5,065 nucleotides of DNA from Candidatus Omnitrophota bacterium (GTDB taxonomy: Bacteria > Omnitrophota > Gorgyraeia > Duberdicusellales > 4484-171). The stretch spans positions 1 to 5,065 of the forward strand of contig JAQVOZ010000124.1 of the NCBI GenBank assembly GCA_028702365.1, read 5' to 3'. The position numbers were made by a program, and so were the translations under genes. The notes beneath the pieces are model-generated. The model made no database searches. It was not told the origin of the DNA and saw nothing but the letters and a program-made list of their open reading frames with translations. Positions 1 through 5,065 of the stretch are shown one piece after another; positions within the stretch are counted from its first letter, which is position 1; every line of letters starts with the position of its first letter.

Positions 1-203
1 CTACCATAGAAATAAAAGCAAAGGATAATATCAAGAAAGCGCTTAAAGAAACATACGATGCGAACACGAAAGATCGCAGTATAGCAGCGTGGCTGGAAAT
101 AGACAAAGATGCACTTAGCGCAAAAATTATACGTCTTCCTGAAAAAGAAGACATTATATTGCCTATCAATGAGCAGTTGATAGTAGAACTTTACTCCAAA
201 TAA
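1..203 (+). CDS. rpsD: 30S ribosomal protein S4, C-terminal part (5' end outside window)
   Basis: The frame whose complete codons begin at base 3 stays open to a TAA at 201-203 and gives 66 residues. They end in ...AAWLEIDKD, then IIRLPEKEDI, then INEQLIVELYSK. This is the typical S4 C-terminus (compare the family pattern WLEvd..-RLPerddi-eQLIVEfYSr), so the identification is safe although only about the last third of a roughly 200-residue protein is present. S4 is a primary 16S rRNA-binding protein that starts small-subunit assembly; in many bacteria it also represses its own operon by binding the mRNA leader, but that region is not visible here. The S4 RNA-binding domain lies mostly upstream of the window. 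rpoA follows 63 bases later, the classic alpha-operon order. No frameshift or early stop is seen. Confidence 0.96.
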   Translation, partial: TIEIKAKDNIKKALKETYDANTKDRSIAAWLEIDKDALSAKIIRLPEKEDIILPINEQLIVELYSK

Positions 204-209
204 CATAAA

Positions 210-215
210 TATAAT
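210..215 (+). promoter_or_regulatory. Candidate -10 box (TATAAT) between rpsD and rpoA
   Basis: An exact TATAAT lies just after the rpsD stop. No good TTGACA-like hexamer sits 16-18 bases upstream: 187-192 reads AACTTT, and the nearest better match, TTGATA at 177-182, is 27 bases away. In an AT-rich gap such a hexamer can arise by chance. If real, it would give rpoA-rplQ an internal promoter with a leader of about 45 bases. Co-transcription with rpsD is the simpler assumption. Confidence 0.22.
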
Positions 216-253
216 GAATCAAACAAAAATATTTGTAAATGAAATGTACAATG

Positions 254-260
254 AGGAGGT
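254..260 (+). promoter_or_regulatory. Strong Shine-Dalgarno site for rpoA
   Basis: AGGAGGT is fully complementary to the 16S rRNA 3' tail and lies 6 bases before the ATG at 267. It fixes that start and contrasts with the missing sites before the two metabolic genes downstream. Confidence 0.9.
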
Positions 261-266
261 AAAACA

Positions 267-1253
267 ATGGGAATAACCTGGCGAGATTTCCAATTTCCCA
301 AAAGAATAGCGGTTGAACAGGAAACCTATAGCCCGAATTATGGTAAATTCGTTGCCGAGCCCTTAGAGCGGGGTTACGGGGTTACTTTGGGCAATGCGCT
401 CCGGCGCGTGCTTATTTCTTCTATTGAGGGTGCAGCCATAACTTCGGTTAAAATAGAAGGGGTTTCTCATGAATTTTCCACAATCGAAGGAGTTTTGGAA
501 GACATTCCGGAAATAATTTTAAATATCAAGAATGTTGTGCTTCGGTCATATTCCAAGTCGCCCAAGAAAATAACTCTAAAAGTCGAAGGCGACAAGGAAG
601 TAAAAGCTTCGGATATTACAACTGACGAGAGCATTGAAGTTATAAACCCGGACCTCCACATAGCAACACTTACTTCAAAGAAAGCCAAGCTTGAGATAGA
701 AATGGAAGTTGGGCGCGGCAGGGGATTTGTCCTTGCGGAAAACAATAAAAGAGAAGATATGCCTATTGCAGTTATCCCGATAGATTCTATTTTTACACCC
801 GTGAAACGCGTTACTTTTAAGGTTGAAAATACCAGGGTTGGAAAAAGAACCGATTACGATAAGCTCATCATCGAAATCTTTACGAACGCAAGCATTGAGC
901 CCAAAGAAGCGCTAATTTATGCAGCCAAGGTTTTGAGCAAACACTTAGAGCTTTTCTTCACTCTTGGTGAGATTCCGGAAGAAGAGACGGAGGAGCTTAC
1001 GCCGGAAGAAGTTTCTCTTTATGAGAAATTGAAAATTCCCATAACAGAGCTTGAATTATCAGTGCGCAGTGCAAACTGTCTTCGCGAGGCAAATATAAAA
1101 AGCTTAGCTGATTTGGTTGAGAAAACAGAAACTGAAATACTATCTTATAGAAACTTTGGCAAGAAGTCCCTTACTGAAGTAGTTAATCTGCTTAAAACAA
1201 TGGGGCTTTCCCTCGGCGTTAAGGTAGACAGGAAAAAGTTGGAACTAGTATGA
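267..1253 (+). CDS. rpoA: DNA-directed RNA polymerase subunit alpha
   Basis: This 328-residue protein is of normal length for bacterial alpha (about 310-350). Alpha dimerises to nucleate RNA polymerase assembly, and its C-terminal domain contacts UP elements and activators. The N-terminal domain (about 1-235) carries the hallmark ERGYGVTLGNALRRVL (about 34-49) followed by SSIEGAAITSVKIEGV. An acidic linker (about 235-255, rich in E, with EEETEEL) leads to the CTD (about 256-320). The CTD contains ELSVRSANCL, then NFGKKSLTEV. By alignment with E. coli, R267, N270, C271, G298, K300, S301 and E304 match R265, N268, C269, G296, K298, S299 and E302, so the DNA-contact surface is intact. E261 and E263 match the region used to contact sigma. 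The start is fixed by the Shine-Dalgarno site 6 bases upstream. The opening MGITWRDFQFPK differs from the MIEFEKP-type start of Firmicutes and resembles alpha from Omnitrophota-like genomes as I remember them. The stop overlaps the rplQ start. Confidence 0.98.
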   Translation: MGITWRDFQFPKRIAVEQETYSPNYGKFVAEPLERGYGVTLGNALRRVLISSIEGAAITSVKIEGVSHEFSTIEGVLEDIPEIILNIKNVVLRSYSKSPKKITLKVEGDKEVKASDITTDESIEVINPDLHIATLTSKKAKLEIEMEVGRGRGFVLAENNKREDMPIAVIPIDSIFTPVKRVTFKVENTRVGKRTDYDKLIIEIFTNASIEPKEALIYAAKVLSKHLELFFTLGEIPEEETEELTPEEVSLYEKLKIPITELELSVRSANCLREANIKSLADLVEKTETEILSYRNFGKKSLTEVVNLLKTMGLSLGVKVDRKKLELV

Positions 1254-1765
1254 GACATAAAAAAAAGAGCCAAAAATTTTCAAGGCCGCGCGCGCAAAGA
1301 AAAGCGCTTAAGAAGTCGCTACTAAGATCACTTGTAATTTACGAACGGATTAAAACAAGCGAAGCAAAAGCGACAGAATTAAGCAGCTGGATAGACCGGC
1401 TTATTTCTTTGGCGAAAGAGCCAACGCTTGCAAATAAGCGGCTTGCATATGAGGTGCTTTGTGACCATCTTCTGGTTAAGAAACTATTTGATAATATTGC
1501 TCCGCGGTTTAAGGGGATAAATGGGGGATACAGCAGAGTCCTTAATTTAGGATACCGTAAGGGCGATGCCTGCAAAATTTCTCTTATAGAGCTGACCAGA
1601 ATTGAAAAGAAAGAAAAGAAAGAAGTCCACAAGAAAGAAAAAGAAGAAAAGCACGTAGAGATAGAAAGGAAAGAAGAAAAGCACGCGCCTCTTAAAGAAA
1701 AGCCCAAAAAGACTATAATCGACGGCGTTAAAGGAATCTTTAAAAAAGAGAGAGATTCTCTTTAA
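1250..1765 (+). CDS. rplQ: 50S ribosomal protein L17 with a charged C-terminal extension
   Basis: The core (about 1-117) is bacterial L17, a large-subunit protein near the exit-tunnel side of the ribosome. It shows MRHKKKSQKFSRPRAQRKAL, then LLRSLVIYERIKTSEAKA, then the C-terminal RVLNLGYRKGDACKISLIEL (family pattern R..klG.RrGDaa.ma.iEL). Typical L17 has about 115-130 residues; this one has 171. The extra tail of about 54 residues is almost all K, E, R and H, carries a ten-residue repeat (KEEKH at 131-135 and 141-145), and ends with a more hydrophobic patch IIDGVKGIFKK (156-166). Charged L17 tails occur in several phyla and their function is not established. The ATG overlaps the rpoA stop (ATGA), with a weak GGA at 1241-1243, so translation is probably coupled to rpoA. 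It is the last gene of the alpha operon; a palindromic repeat follows at once. Confidence 0.97.
   Translation: MRHKKKSQKFSRPRAQRKALKKSLLRSLVIYERIKTSEAKATELSSWIDRLISLAKEPTLANKRLAYEVLCDHLLVKKLFDNIAPRFKGINGGYSRVLNLGYRKGDACKISLIELTRIEKKEKKEVHKKEKEEKHVEIERKEEKHAPLKEKPKKTIIDGVKGIFKKERDSL
1640..1685 (+). repeat. Two 16-base direct repeats in phase inside the rplQ tail
   Basis: The same 16 bases, AAAGAAGAAAAGCACG, occur at 1640-1655 and 1670-1685, exactly 30 bases (ten codons) apart and in frame. Both copies encode KEEKH plus the start of the next codon. The 14 bases between copies are only partly alike. This looks like an old 30-base duplication in a low-complexity tail, although purine-rich K/E coding sequence makes part of the match easy to obtain by chance. 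Confidence 0.6.
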
Positions 1766-1828
1766 GCGCAGACAATCACAGACAATCGCAGATAAAACAA
1801 TCTGTGGTTTCTGTTTCTAAATCTGTGT
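1766..1828. repeat. Palindromic CAGA/TCTG repeat able to form a long hairpin
   Basis: The left arm holds CAGA at 1769-1772, 1779-1782 and (as CAGAT) 1789-1793, spaced 10 bases apart; CAGACAATC is repeated exactly at 1769-1777 and 1779-1787. The right arm holds TCTG at 1801-1804, 1810-1813 and 1822-1825. The arms pair: 1784-1793 with 1800-1809 (10 pairs, two of them G-U) around a six-base loop, AAAACA; then 1778-1782 with 1810-1814 across a single bulged C at 1783. After a 5/7-base internal loop, 1767-1772 pairs with 1822-1827. No run of T follows on the + strand, so it is not a textbook intrinsic terminator, though it could slow or stop transcription or protect the 3' end of the alpha-operon mRNA. 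Its look (repeated atctgtg / cacagat units) recalls dispersed intergenic repeats of candidate-phylum genomes; that is memory, not a search. Confidence 0.65.
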
Positions 1829-1846
1829 AACAAAAATATAAAAAAA

Positions 1847-3001
1847 ATGATTAGCTCGCGCGTTAAGCTTTTGAGCTCATCTTCTACCTTAAAAATAACT
1901 GCATTAACCAAGAAACTTAAAAAGGAAGGCAGGGATGTTGTTAACTTTGCGGCGGGCGAGCCTGATTTTGATACCCCGTCATTTATCAAGGAAAAAGCAA
2001 AACTAGCCATAGACCAAGGTTCTACAAAATATACCCCCTCAGCTGGTACCAACGAAATACGTCAAGCTATTTGCAACAAATTAAAAGAAGAAAATAATAT
2101 TCCCTGCGAAGCCCCCAATATCATAGTTACTAGCGGTGCAAAATATGCCATTTTTGCTTCAATGGTTACTTTCCTCGATAAAGGCGACGAAGTTTTGGTT
2201 CCGGCGCCTTTTTGGGTAAGTTATCCTGAAATGGCAAAGCTTTGCGGCGCAAAAATAAAAATCATAAAAACTAAAGCGAAAGACGGTTTTAAGTTAAGCG
2301 CGGATTTATTAGCTCGTGCCATATCCAAGAAAACTAAACTGCTTGTATTAAATTATCCAAGCAATCCAACAGGTGTAACTTACAACGAAGGAGAATTAAA
2401 AGCGATTTATGATGTAGTAAAAGATAAAAATATAATAGTTTTAAGCGATGAAATATATGAGATACTTACTTATGATGGAGCGCGCCACGTAAGTTTTGCT
2501 TCAATAGGCGATGCTCATAAGTTTACAGTGACAATAAATGGTTTCTCAAAAAGCTTTTCTATGACCGGATGGCGCCTCGGTTATCTTGAGGCAGCTTCAA
2601 ATTTTATAGAAGCGATTTCCAAGGTAATAGACCATACAACAAGCTGTGCATCTTCTGTATCCCAGGCAGCAGGGCTTGCGGCAATTCAGGATAAAAAATG
2701 GCCGCAAACTATGCGTGAAGAATTCGAAAAGCGGCGCAATATGCTTTTTGGCGGGTTGTCTACGTTAAAAAAGATTAAACCATTCAAACCAAACGGCACG
2801 TTTTATATGTTTTGTGACATAAAAAAGAGCGGCTTAAGCAGCGTAGAATTTTCTTCCAGTCTTTTGGACAAGCATCTTGTTTCGACCATACCCGCGGATA
2901 GTTTTGGTGCGGAAGGCTTCATCCGTTTAAGTTTTGCAACTTCAACCCAGGATATCGAAAAAGGTATAGCAAGAATAAAGGAATTTACTTCAAGCTTATA
3001 A
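1847..3001 (+). CDS. aspC: PLP-dependent aminotransferase, class I/II (aspartate aminotransferase type)
   Basis: This 384-residue enzyme has the usual length for fold-type I aminotransferases of the bacterial Ib aspartate group, cytosolic dimers that move an amino group between aspartate or another amino acid and a 2-oxoacid. Visible motifs are FAAGEPDFDTP (34-44), SGAKYAIF (96-103), PAPFWVSYPEM (119-129), NYPSNPTG (169-176, N173), SDEIYE (200-205, with D201 holding the PLP ring nitrogen and Y204), NGFSKSFSMTGWRLGY (231-246, K235 the Schiff-base lysine, R243), and GFIRLSFA (357-364, R360 binding the substrate carboxylate). All key residues are present. The ATG at 1847 gives the normal family N-terminus (SSRVKLLSSSSTLKIT), although no Shine-Dalgarno sequence precedes it, only an A-rich run. 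It abuts the dehydratase gene by one base, suggesting one transcript. Exact substrate cannot be read: aspartate, prephenate or other 2-oxoacids are all possible in this group. The symbol reflects family, not proven specificity. Confidence 0.9.
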   Translation: MISSRVKLLSSSSTLKITALTKKLKKEGRDVVNFAAGEPDFDTPSFIKEKAKLAIDQGSTKYTPSAGTNEIRQAICNKLKEENNIPCEAPNIIVTSGAKYAIFASMVTFLDKGDEVLVPAPFWVSYPEMAKLCGAKIKIIKTKAKDGFKLSADLLARAISKKTKLLVLNYPSNPTGVTYNEGELKAIYDVVKDKNIIVLSDEIYEILTYDGARHVSFASIGDAHKFTVTINGFSKSFSMTGWRLGYLEAASNFIEAISKVIDHTTSCASSVSQAAGLAAIQDKKWPQTMREEFEKRRNMLFGGLSTLKKIKPFKPNGTFYMFCDIKKSGLSSVEFSSSLLDKHLVSTIPADSFGAEGFIRLSFATSTQDIEKGIARIKEFTSSL

Positions 3002-3002
3002 T

Positions 3003-4256
3003 ATGGGTAATACTATCATAGAAAAAATATTGTCGGCGCACTCAAAGCATAAACTTGTCTCCGGGGAAGTCGGCATATGCTCGGTTGATTTTTGTTTTTC
3101 CCAGGATGGAACAACTGCCCTGGTTCTTGATGGTTTAAATCAATTTAAAAACATAAAATCACCAAAAAAATACGCAATGTTTATTGACCATTCTGCTCCT
3201 TCTCCAAGCATGGGTGTTTCAAGGGTTCATAGCAGAATGCGCGAATTTACCAAGTTAAATAAAAACCTATTTTTTGATGTGGGTTGCGGAATATCGCACC
3301 AACTGGTAATTGAAGAGGGCTTTGCCTATCCAGGCTCGCTTATATTGGGCGCTGATTCTCATACCTCAACAGCAGGCGCACTTTCTGCTGCAGCTTTTGG
3401 GGTTGGTTCAACTGACCTGGCAATTACCTTAGCTACCGGCAAAAACTGGTTTAAGGTTCCTTCTACATATAAGATTATCGTAAAAGGAAAAATTCCAAGA
3501 GGGGTATTTAGCAAGGACATAATCCTTCATATAATTCATAAACTAACCGCAAACGGCGCAACCTACAAGTCAGTTGAATTTTCCGGAGAAGTAATAGAGC
3601 GGCTTTCGATGGACGCGCGCTTTACTATAACTAATATGACAATCGAATTCGGGGCAAAATGCGGGCTTATGCTTGTTGATAAAAAGGCTGCAAGCTATCT
3701 TTCCTTATCAGGCGTTAAAAAGCACAAAGCCATTTATCCGGATAATGACTGCAAATATGAGAAGGTTTTAGAGTTTGATGTTTCTAAACTTTCTCCTTAC
3801 GTGGCTAAACCACACACCGTAGACAACGGCGCAAACATAGAAGAGGTAGAAGGATTAAAGATTCATCAGGCTTATTTAGGTACGTGTACCAACGGCAGGC
3901 TTGAGGATTTAGAAATTGCAGCTAGAATATTAAAGGGGAGAAAGGTCAGCAAAGAAATAAAATTTCTGGTTGCTCCTGCCTCCGCAAAAATATTCCTCGA
4001 AGCTTTGCACAAAGGATATATTAAGACATTTCTTGAATCAGGAGCAATTGTGCTTCCTGCGGGCTGCGGTCCGTGCGTTGGAACGCATCAGGGAGTGCCT
4101 GCCGATGGAGAAATTGTACTTTCCAGTGCAAACAGGAATTTTAAGGGTAGAATGGGCAACCCGAATAGTTTTATCTATCTTGCTTCGCCGGCAACAATAG
4201 CCGCCAGCGCAATTTGCGGAAAAATTACCGATCCCCGTAAATATATCAAAAGATAG
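3003..4256 (+). CDS. leuC: 3-isopropylmalate dehydratase / homoaconitase-family large subunit
   Basis: This 417-residue protein belongs to the aconitase superfamily, in the short LeuC form typical of archaea and many bacteria (about 415-425), which partners with a separate small subunit. It isomerises 2-isopropylmalate to 3-isopropylmalate in leucine synthesis, or homologous 2-hydroxy acids. The [4Fe-4S] ligands are visible: C295 in GTCTNGR (293-299) and C355 and C358 in PAGCGPC (352-358). Other superfamily signatures are DH at 62-63, SHQ with H99, LGADSHTSTAGAL (115-127), GVGSTDLA (133-140), and ANRNFKGRMG (376-385) with R378 and R383. The start gives the normal N-terminus MGNTIIEKILSAH. It lies one base after the aminotransferase stop, without a proper Shine-Dalgarno site (AAGGAA at 2978-2983 is about 20 bases away), so translation is likely coupled. 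No small subunit (leuD) follows; pilT comes next. Specificity depends mostly on the small-subunit loop, so isopropylmalate versus homoaconitate or dimethylmalate cannot be settled here. Confidence 0.93.
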   Translation: MGNTIIEKILSAHSKHKLVSGEVGICSVDFCFSQDGTTALVLDGLNQFKNIKSPKKYAMFIDHSAPSPSMGVSRVHSRMREFTKLNKNLFFDVGCGISHQLVIEEGFAYPGSLILGADSHTSTAGALSAAAFGVGSTDLAITLATGKNWFKVPSTYKIIVKGKIPRGVFSKDIILHIIHKLTANGATYKSVEFSGEVIERLSMDARFTITNMTIEFGAKCGLMLVDKKAASYLSLSGVKKHKAIYPDNDCKYEKVLEFDVSKLSPYVAKPHTVDNGANIEEVEGLKIHQAYLGTCTNGRLEDLEIAARILKGRKVSKEIKFLVAPASAKIFLEALHKGYIKTFLESGAIVLPAGCGPCVGTHQGVPADGEIVLSSANRNFKGRMGNPNSFIYLASPATIAASAICGKITDPRKYIKR

Positions 4257-4362
4257 CAAAAAAATGACAAGAAACACACTGGTTTTAAAAAATGTTAATC
4301 GTAAATATGGCCTACTTTATTATTCCTATTTGTTTTTGTAATTTTTTAAAGAGGGAGGTGGC
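4257..4362 (+). other. AT-rich gap between leuC and pilT, no supported gene
   Basis: These 106 bases are rich in A and T runs. I find no leuD start, no tRNA-like fold and no strong hairpin followed by T. A TATTAT at 4318-4323 with TTAATC at 4295-4300 (17-base spacer) could be a weak sigma-70 promoter for pilT, but the -35 match is poor. The only + strand ORF with an ATG of note, 4264-4341, has 25 codons and no ribosome binding site. Confidence 0.5.
4354..4360 (+). promoter_or_regulatory. Shine-Dalgarno site for pilT
   Basis: GGAGGTG inside a longer AGAGGGAGGTGG purine run stands just before the ATG at 4363. The spacing is tight, 4 bases from the end of GGAGG, but the site clearly supports this start and independent translation of the gene. 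Confidence 0.8.
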
Positions 4363-5065
4363 ATGTTAAATATAAACAGTCTCTTTAAATTGACGATGGA
4401 GAAGCACGCTAGCGACCTTCATATTACGGTTGACAGTTCGCCGATAATAAGAATTGATGGAAAATTATACATTTTAAAAGATTTGCCCATTTTGCATACC
4501 GACGATACAAAAGCGCTTATTTATAGCATATTAAATGATGACCAAAAGGCTATTTTTGAAAAAGATAAAGAGCTTGATTTTTCCTTTTCGCTTCCTGATA
4601 TGGATAGATTCAGGGTTAACATACACTATCAGAAAGGCAACGTCGAAGGCGCTTTCAGGCGTATCCCTCAGCATATACCAAAAATAGAAGAGCTGGGGCT
4701 TCCAACGGTGGTACATGATTTTTTAAGGAAACCAAACGGTTTGGTTCTTTTAACCGGGCCTACCGGAACAGGAAAGAGTACGACTCTTGCGGCAATGCTG
4801 GATATAATAAACAGCGAGAGGCAAGAGATGATTATTTGTATTGAAGATCCTATCGAATTTGTTCATACTAATAAAAAAAGCATAATAAAACAAAGAGAGG
4901 TTTATGCTGATACGCATTCATTTCCGGAAGCTTTGCGCCGCGCTTTAAGGCAGGATCCCAACGTAATTGTTGTCGGTGAAATGCGCGATTTAGAAACCAT
5001 TGCAACAACGCTTACTGCCGCAGAAACCGGACACTTGGTATTTGCTACACTTCATACCCCGGATG
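4363..5065 (+). CDS. pilT: Type IV pilus retraction ATPase PilT, N-terminal part (3' end outside window)
   Basis: The open frame gives 234 residues and is still open at the window edge; complete PilT proteins have about 340-370. PilT is a hexameric cytoplasmic ATPase of the GspE/PilT secretion superfamily that drives pilus retraction, twitching motility and DNA uptake. The N-terminus INSLFKLTMEKHASDLHIT (4-22) matches the PilT start (lL..a...gASDLHlt), followed by the PAS-like N-terminal domain with RIDGKL (30-35) and DRFRVNIHYQKG (81-92). The ATPase core shows Walker A GPTGTGKST (132-140, K138), the Asp box ICIEDPIEFVH (158-168), LRRALRQDPNVIVVGEMRD with Walker B glutamate E206 (191-209), and the His box TGHLVFATLHT (222-232). 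IEDPIEFVH with KKSIIKQREV after it favours PilT/PilU over the assembly ATPase PilB, which is much longer at its N-terminus. PilU is the alternative. The distal part, including the AIRNLI motif used to mark retraction ATPases, lies outside. Confidence 0.93.
   Translation, partial: MLNINSLFKLTMEKHASDLHITVDSSPIIRIDGKLYILKDLPILHTDDTKALIYSILNDDQKAIFEKDKELDFSFSLPDMDRFRVNIHYQKGNVEGAFRRIPQHIPKIEELGLPTVVHDFLRKPNGLVLLTGPTGTGKSTTLAAMLDIINSERQEMIICIEDPIEFVHTNKKSIIKQREVYADTHSFPEALRRALRQDPNVIVVGEMRDLETIATTLTAAETGHLVFATLHTPD

Noticed and set aside
214..276. A 20-residue upstream ORF overlapping the rpoA start in another frame
   Set aside because: It has no Shine-Dalgarno site of its own, its ATG overlaps the TATAAT hexamer, and it runs through the rpoA ribosome binding site. 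Short ORFs of this size are expected by chance in AT-rich leaders.
467..745. A - strand open frame of 92 codons inside rpoA
   Set aside because: It lies wholly within the highly conserved rpoA coding sequence, and its protein looks like the mirror of that frame with no recognisable family.
1339..1707. A - strand open frame of 122 codons inside rplQ, rich in S and F
   Set aside because: The S/F-rich composition is the expected reverse reading of the purine-rich K/E tail. It is a shadow of rplQ.
1745..1763. A small AAAGAGA/TCTCTTT hairpin at the rplQ stop, which on the - strand is followed by T residues like a terminator
   Set aside because: The stem has only 7 AT-leaning pairs, lies within coding sequence, and there is no - strand gene that would need a terminator here.
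1762..2052. A - strand open frame of 96 codons across the repeat and the start of the aminotransferase gene
   Set aside because: It overlaps the well-supported aminotransferase N-terminus and the palindromic repeat, with no family resemblance.
4305..4330. Possible sigma-54 promoter for pilT (TGGC at 4308-4311)
   Set aside because: The -24-like TGGC has no TTGC-type -12 element at the right distance; the following bases are A/T only.
4264..4341. A 25-codon ORF between leuC and pilT, considered as a leuD remnant or small protein
   Set aside because: No ribosome binding site, no resemblance to the LeuD N-terminus (which has a DIDTD-type motif), and low-complexity AT-rich DNA.

Overview
This is an ordinary bacterial housekeeping stretch, with every supported gene on the + strand. 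It holds the 3' end of rpsD (ribosomal protein S4), complete rpoA (RNA polymerase alpha), complete rplQ (ribosomal protein L17), a class I/II PLP aminotransferase of the aspartate aminotransferase type, a LeuC/homoaconitase-family dehydratase large subunit, and the first two thirds or so of a pilT-type ATPase gene. The order rpsD-rpoA-rplQ is the conserved end of the bacterial alpha operon. The alpha CTD keeps its DNA-binding residues, so the organism is a bacterium, not an archaeon. The RpoA N-terminus (MGITWRDFQFPK...), the AT-leaning base composition, the K/E-rich tail on L17 and the nearby pilT recall Omnitrophota or another PVC-type or candidate-phylum lineage. That placement rests on memory of family sequences and is only moderately secure.

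Layout: 1-203 is the end of rpsD. 204-266 is a short leader with an exact TATAAT and a strong Shine-Dalgarno site for rpoA. rpoA (267-1253) overlaps rplQ (1250-1765) by 4 bases (ATGA), so the two are probably translationally coupled. The 81-base gap 1766-1846 holds a palindromic CAGA/TCTG repeat that can fold into a long hairpin. It separates the transcription/translation genes from a two-gene metabolic unit (1847-3001 and 3003-4256, one base apart). A 106-base AT-rich gap follows, with no convincing gene, and then pilT begins at 4363 behind a good Shine-Dalgarno site and runs off the window.

Functionally, S4, L17 and alpha serve ribosome and RNA polymerase assembly. The aminotransferase and the dehydratase fit amino-acid biosynthesis: leucine, or a related 2-oxoacid chain-elongation route. 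PilT would power type IV pilus retraction. I see no CRISPR array, mobile element, tRNA, rRNA, toxin-antitoxin pair or defence system, and nothing that qualifies as a new biological system. The points most worth a second look are the palindromic repeat after rplQ, the internally repeated L17 tail, and a dehydratase large subunit with no small subunit next to it.
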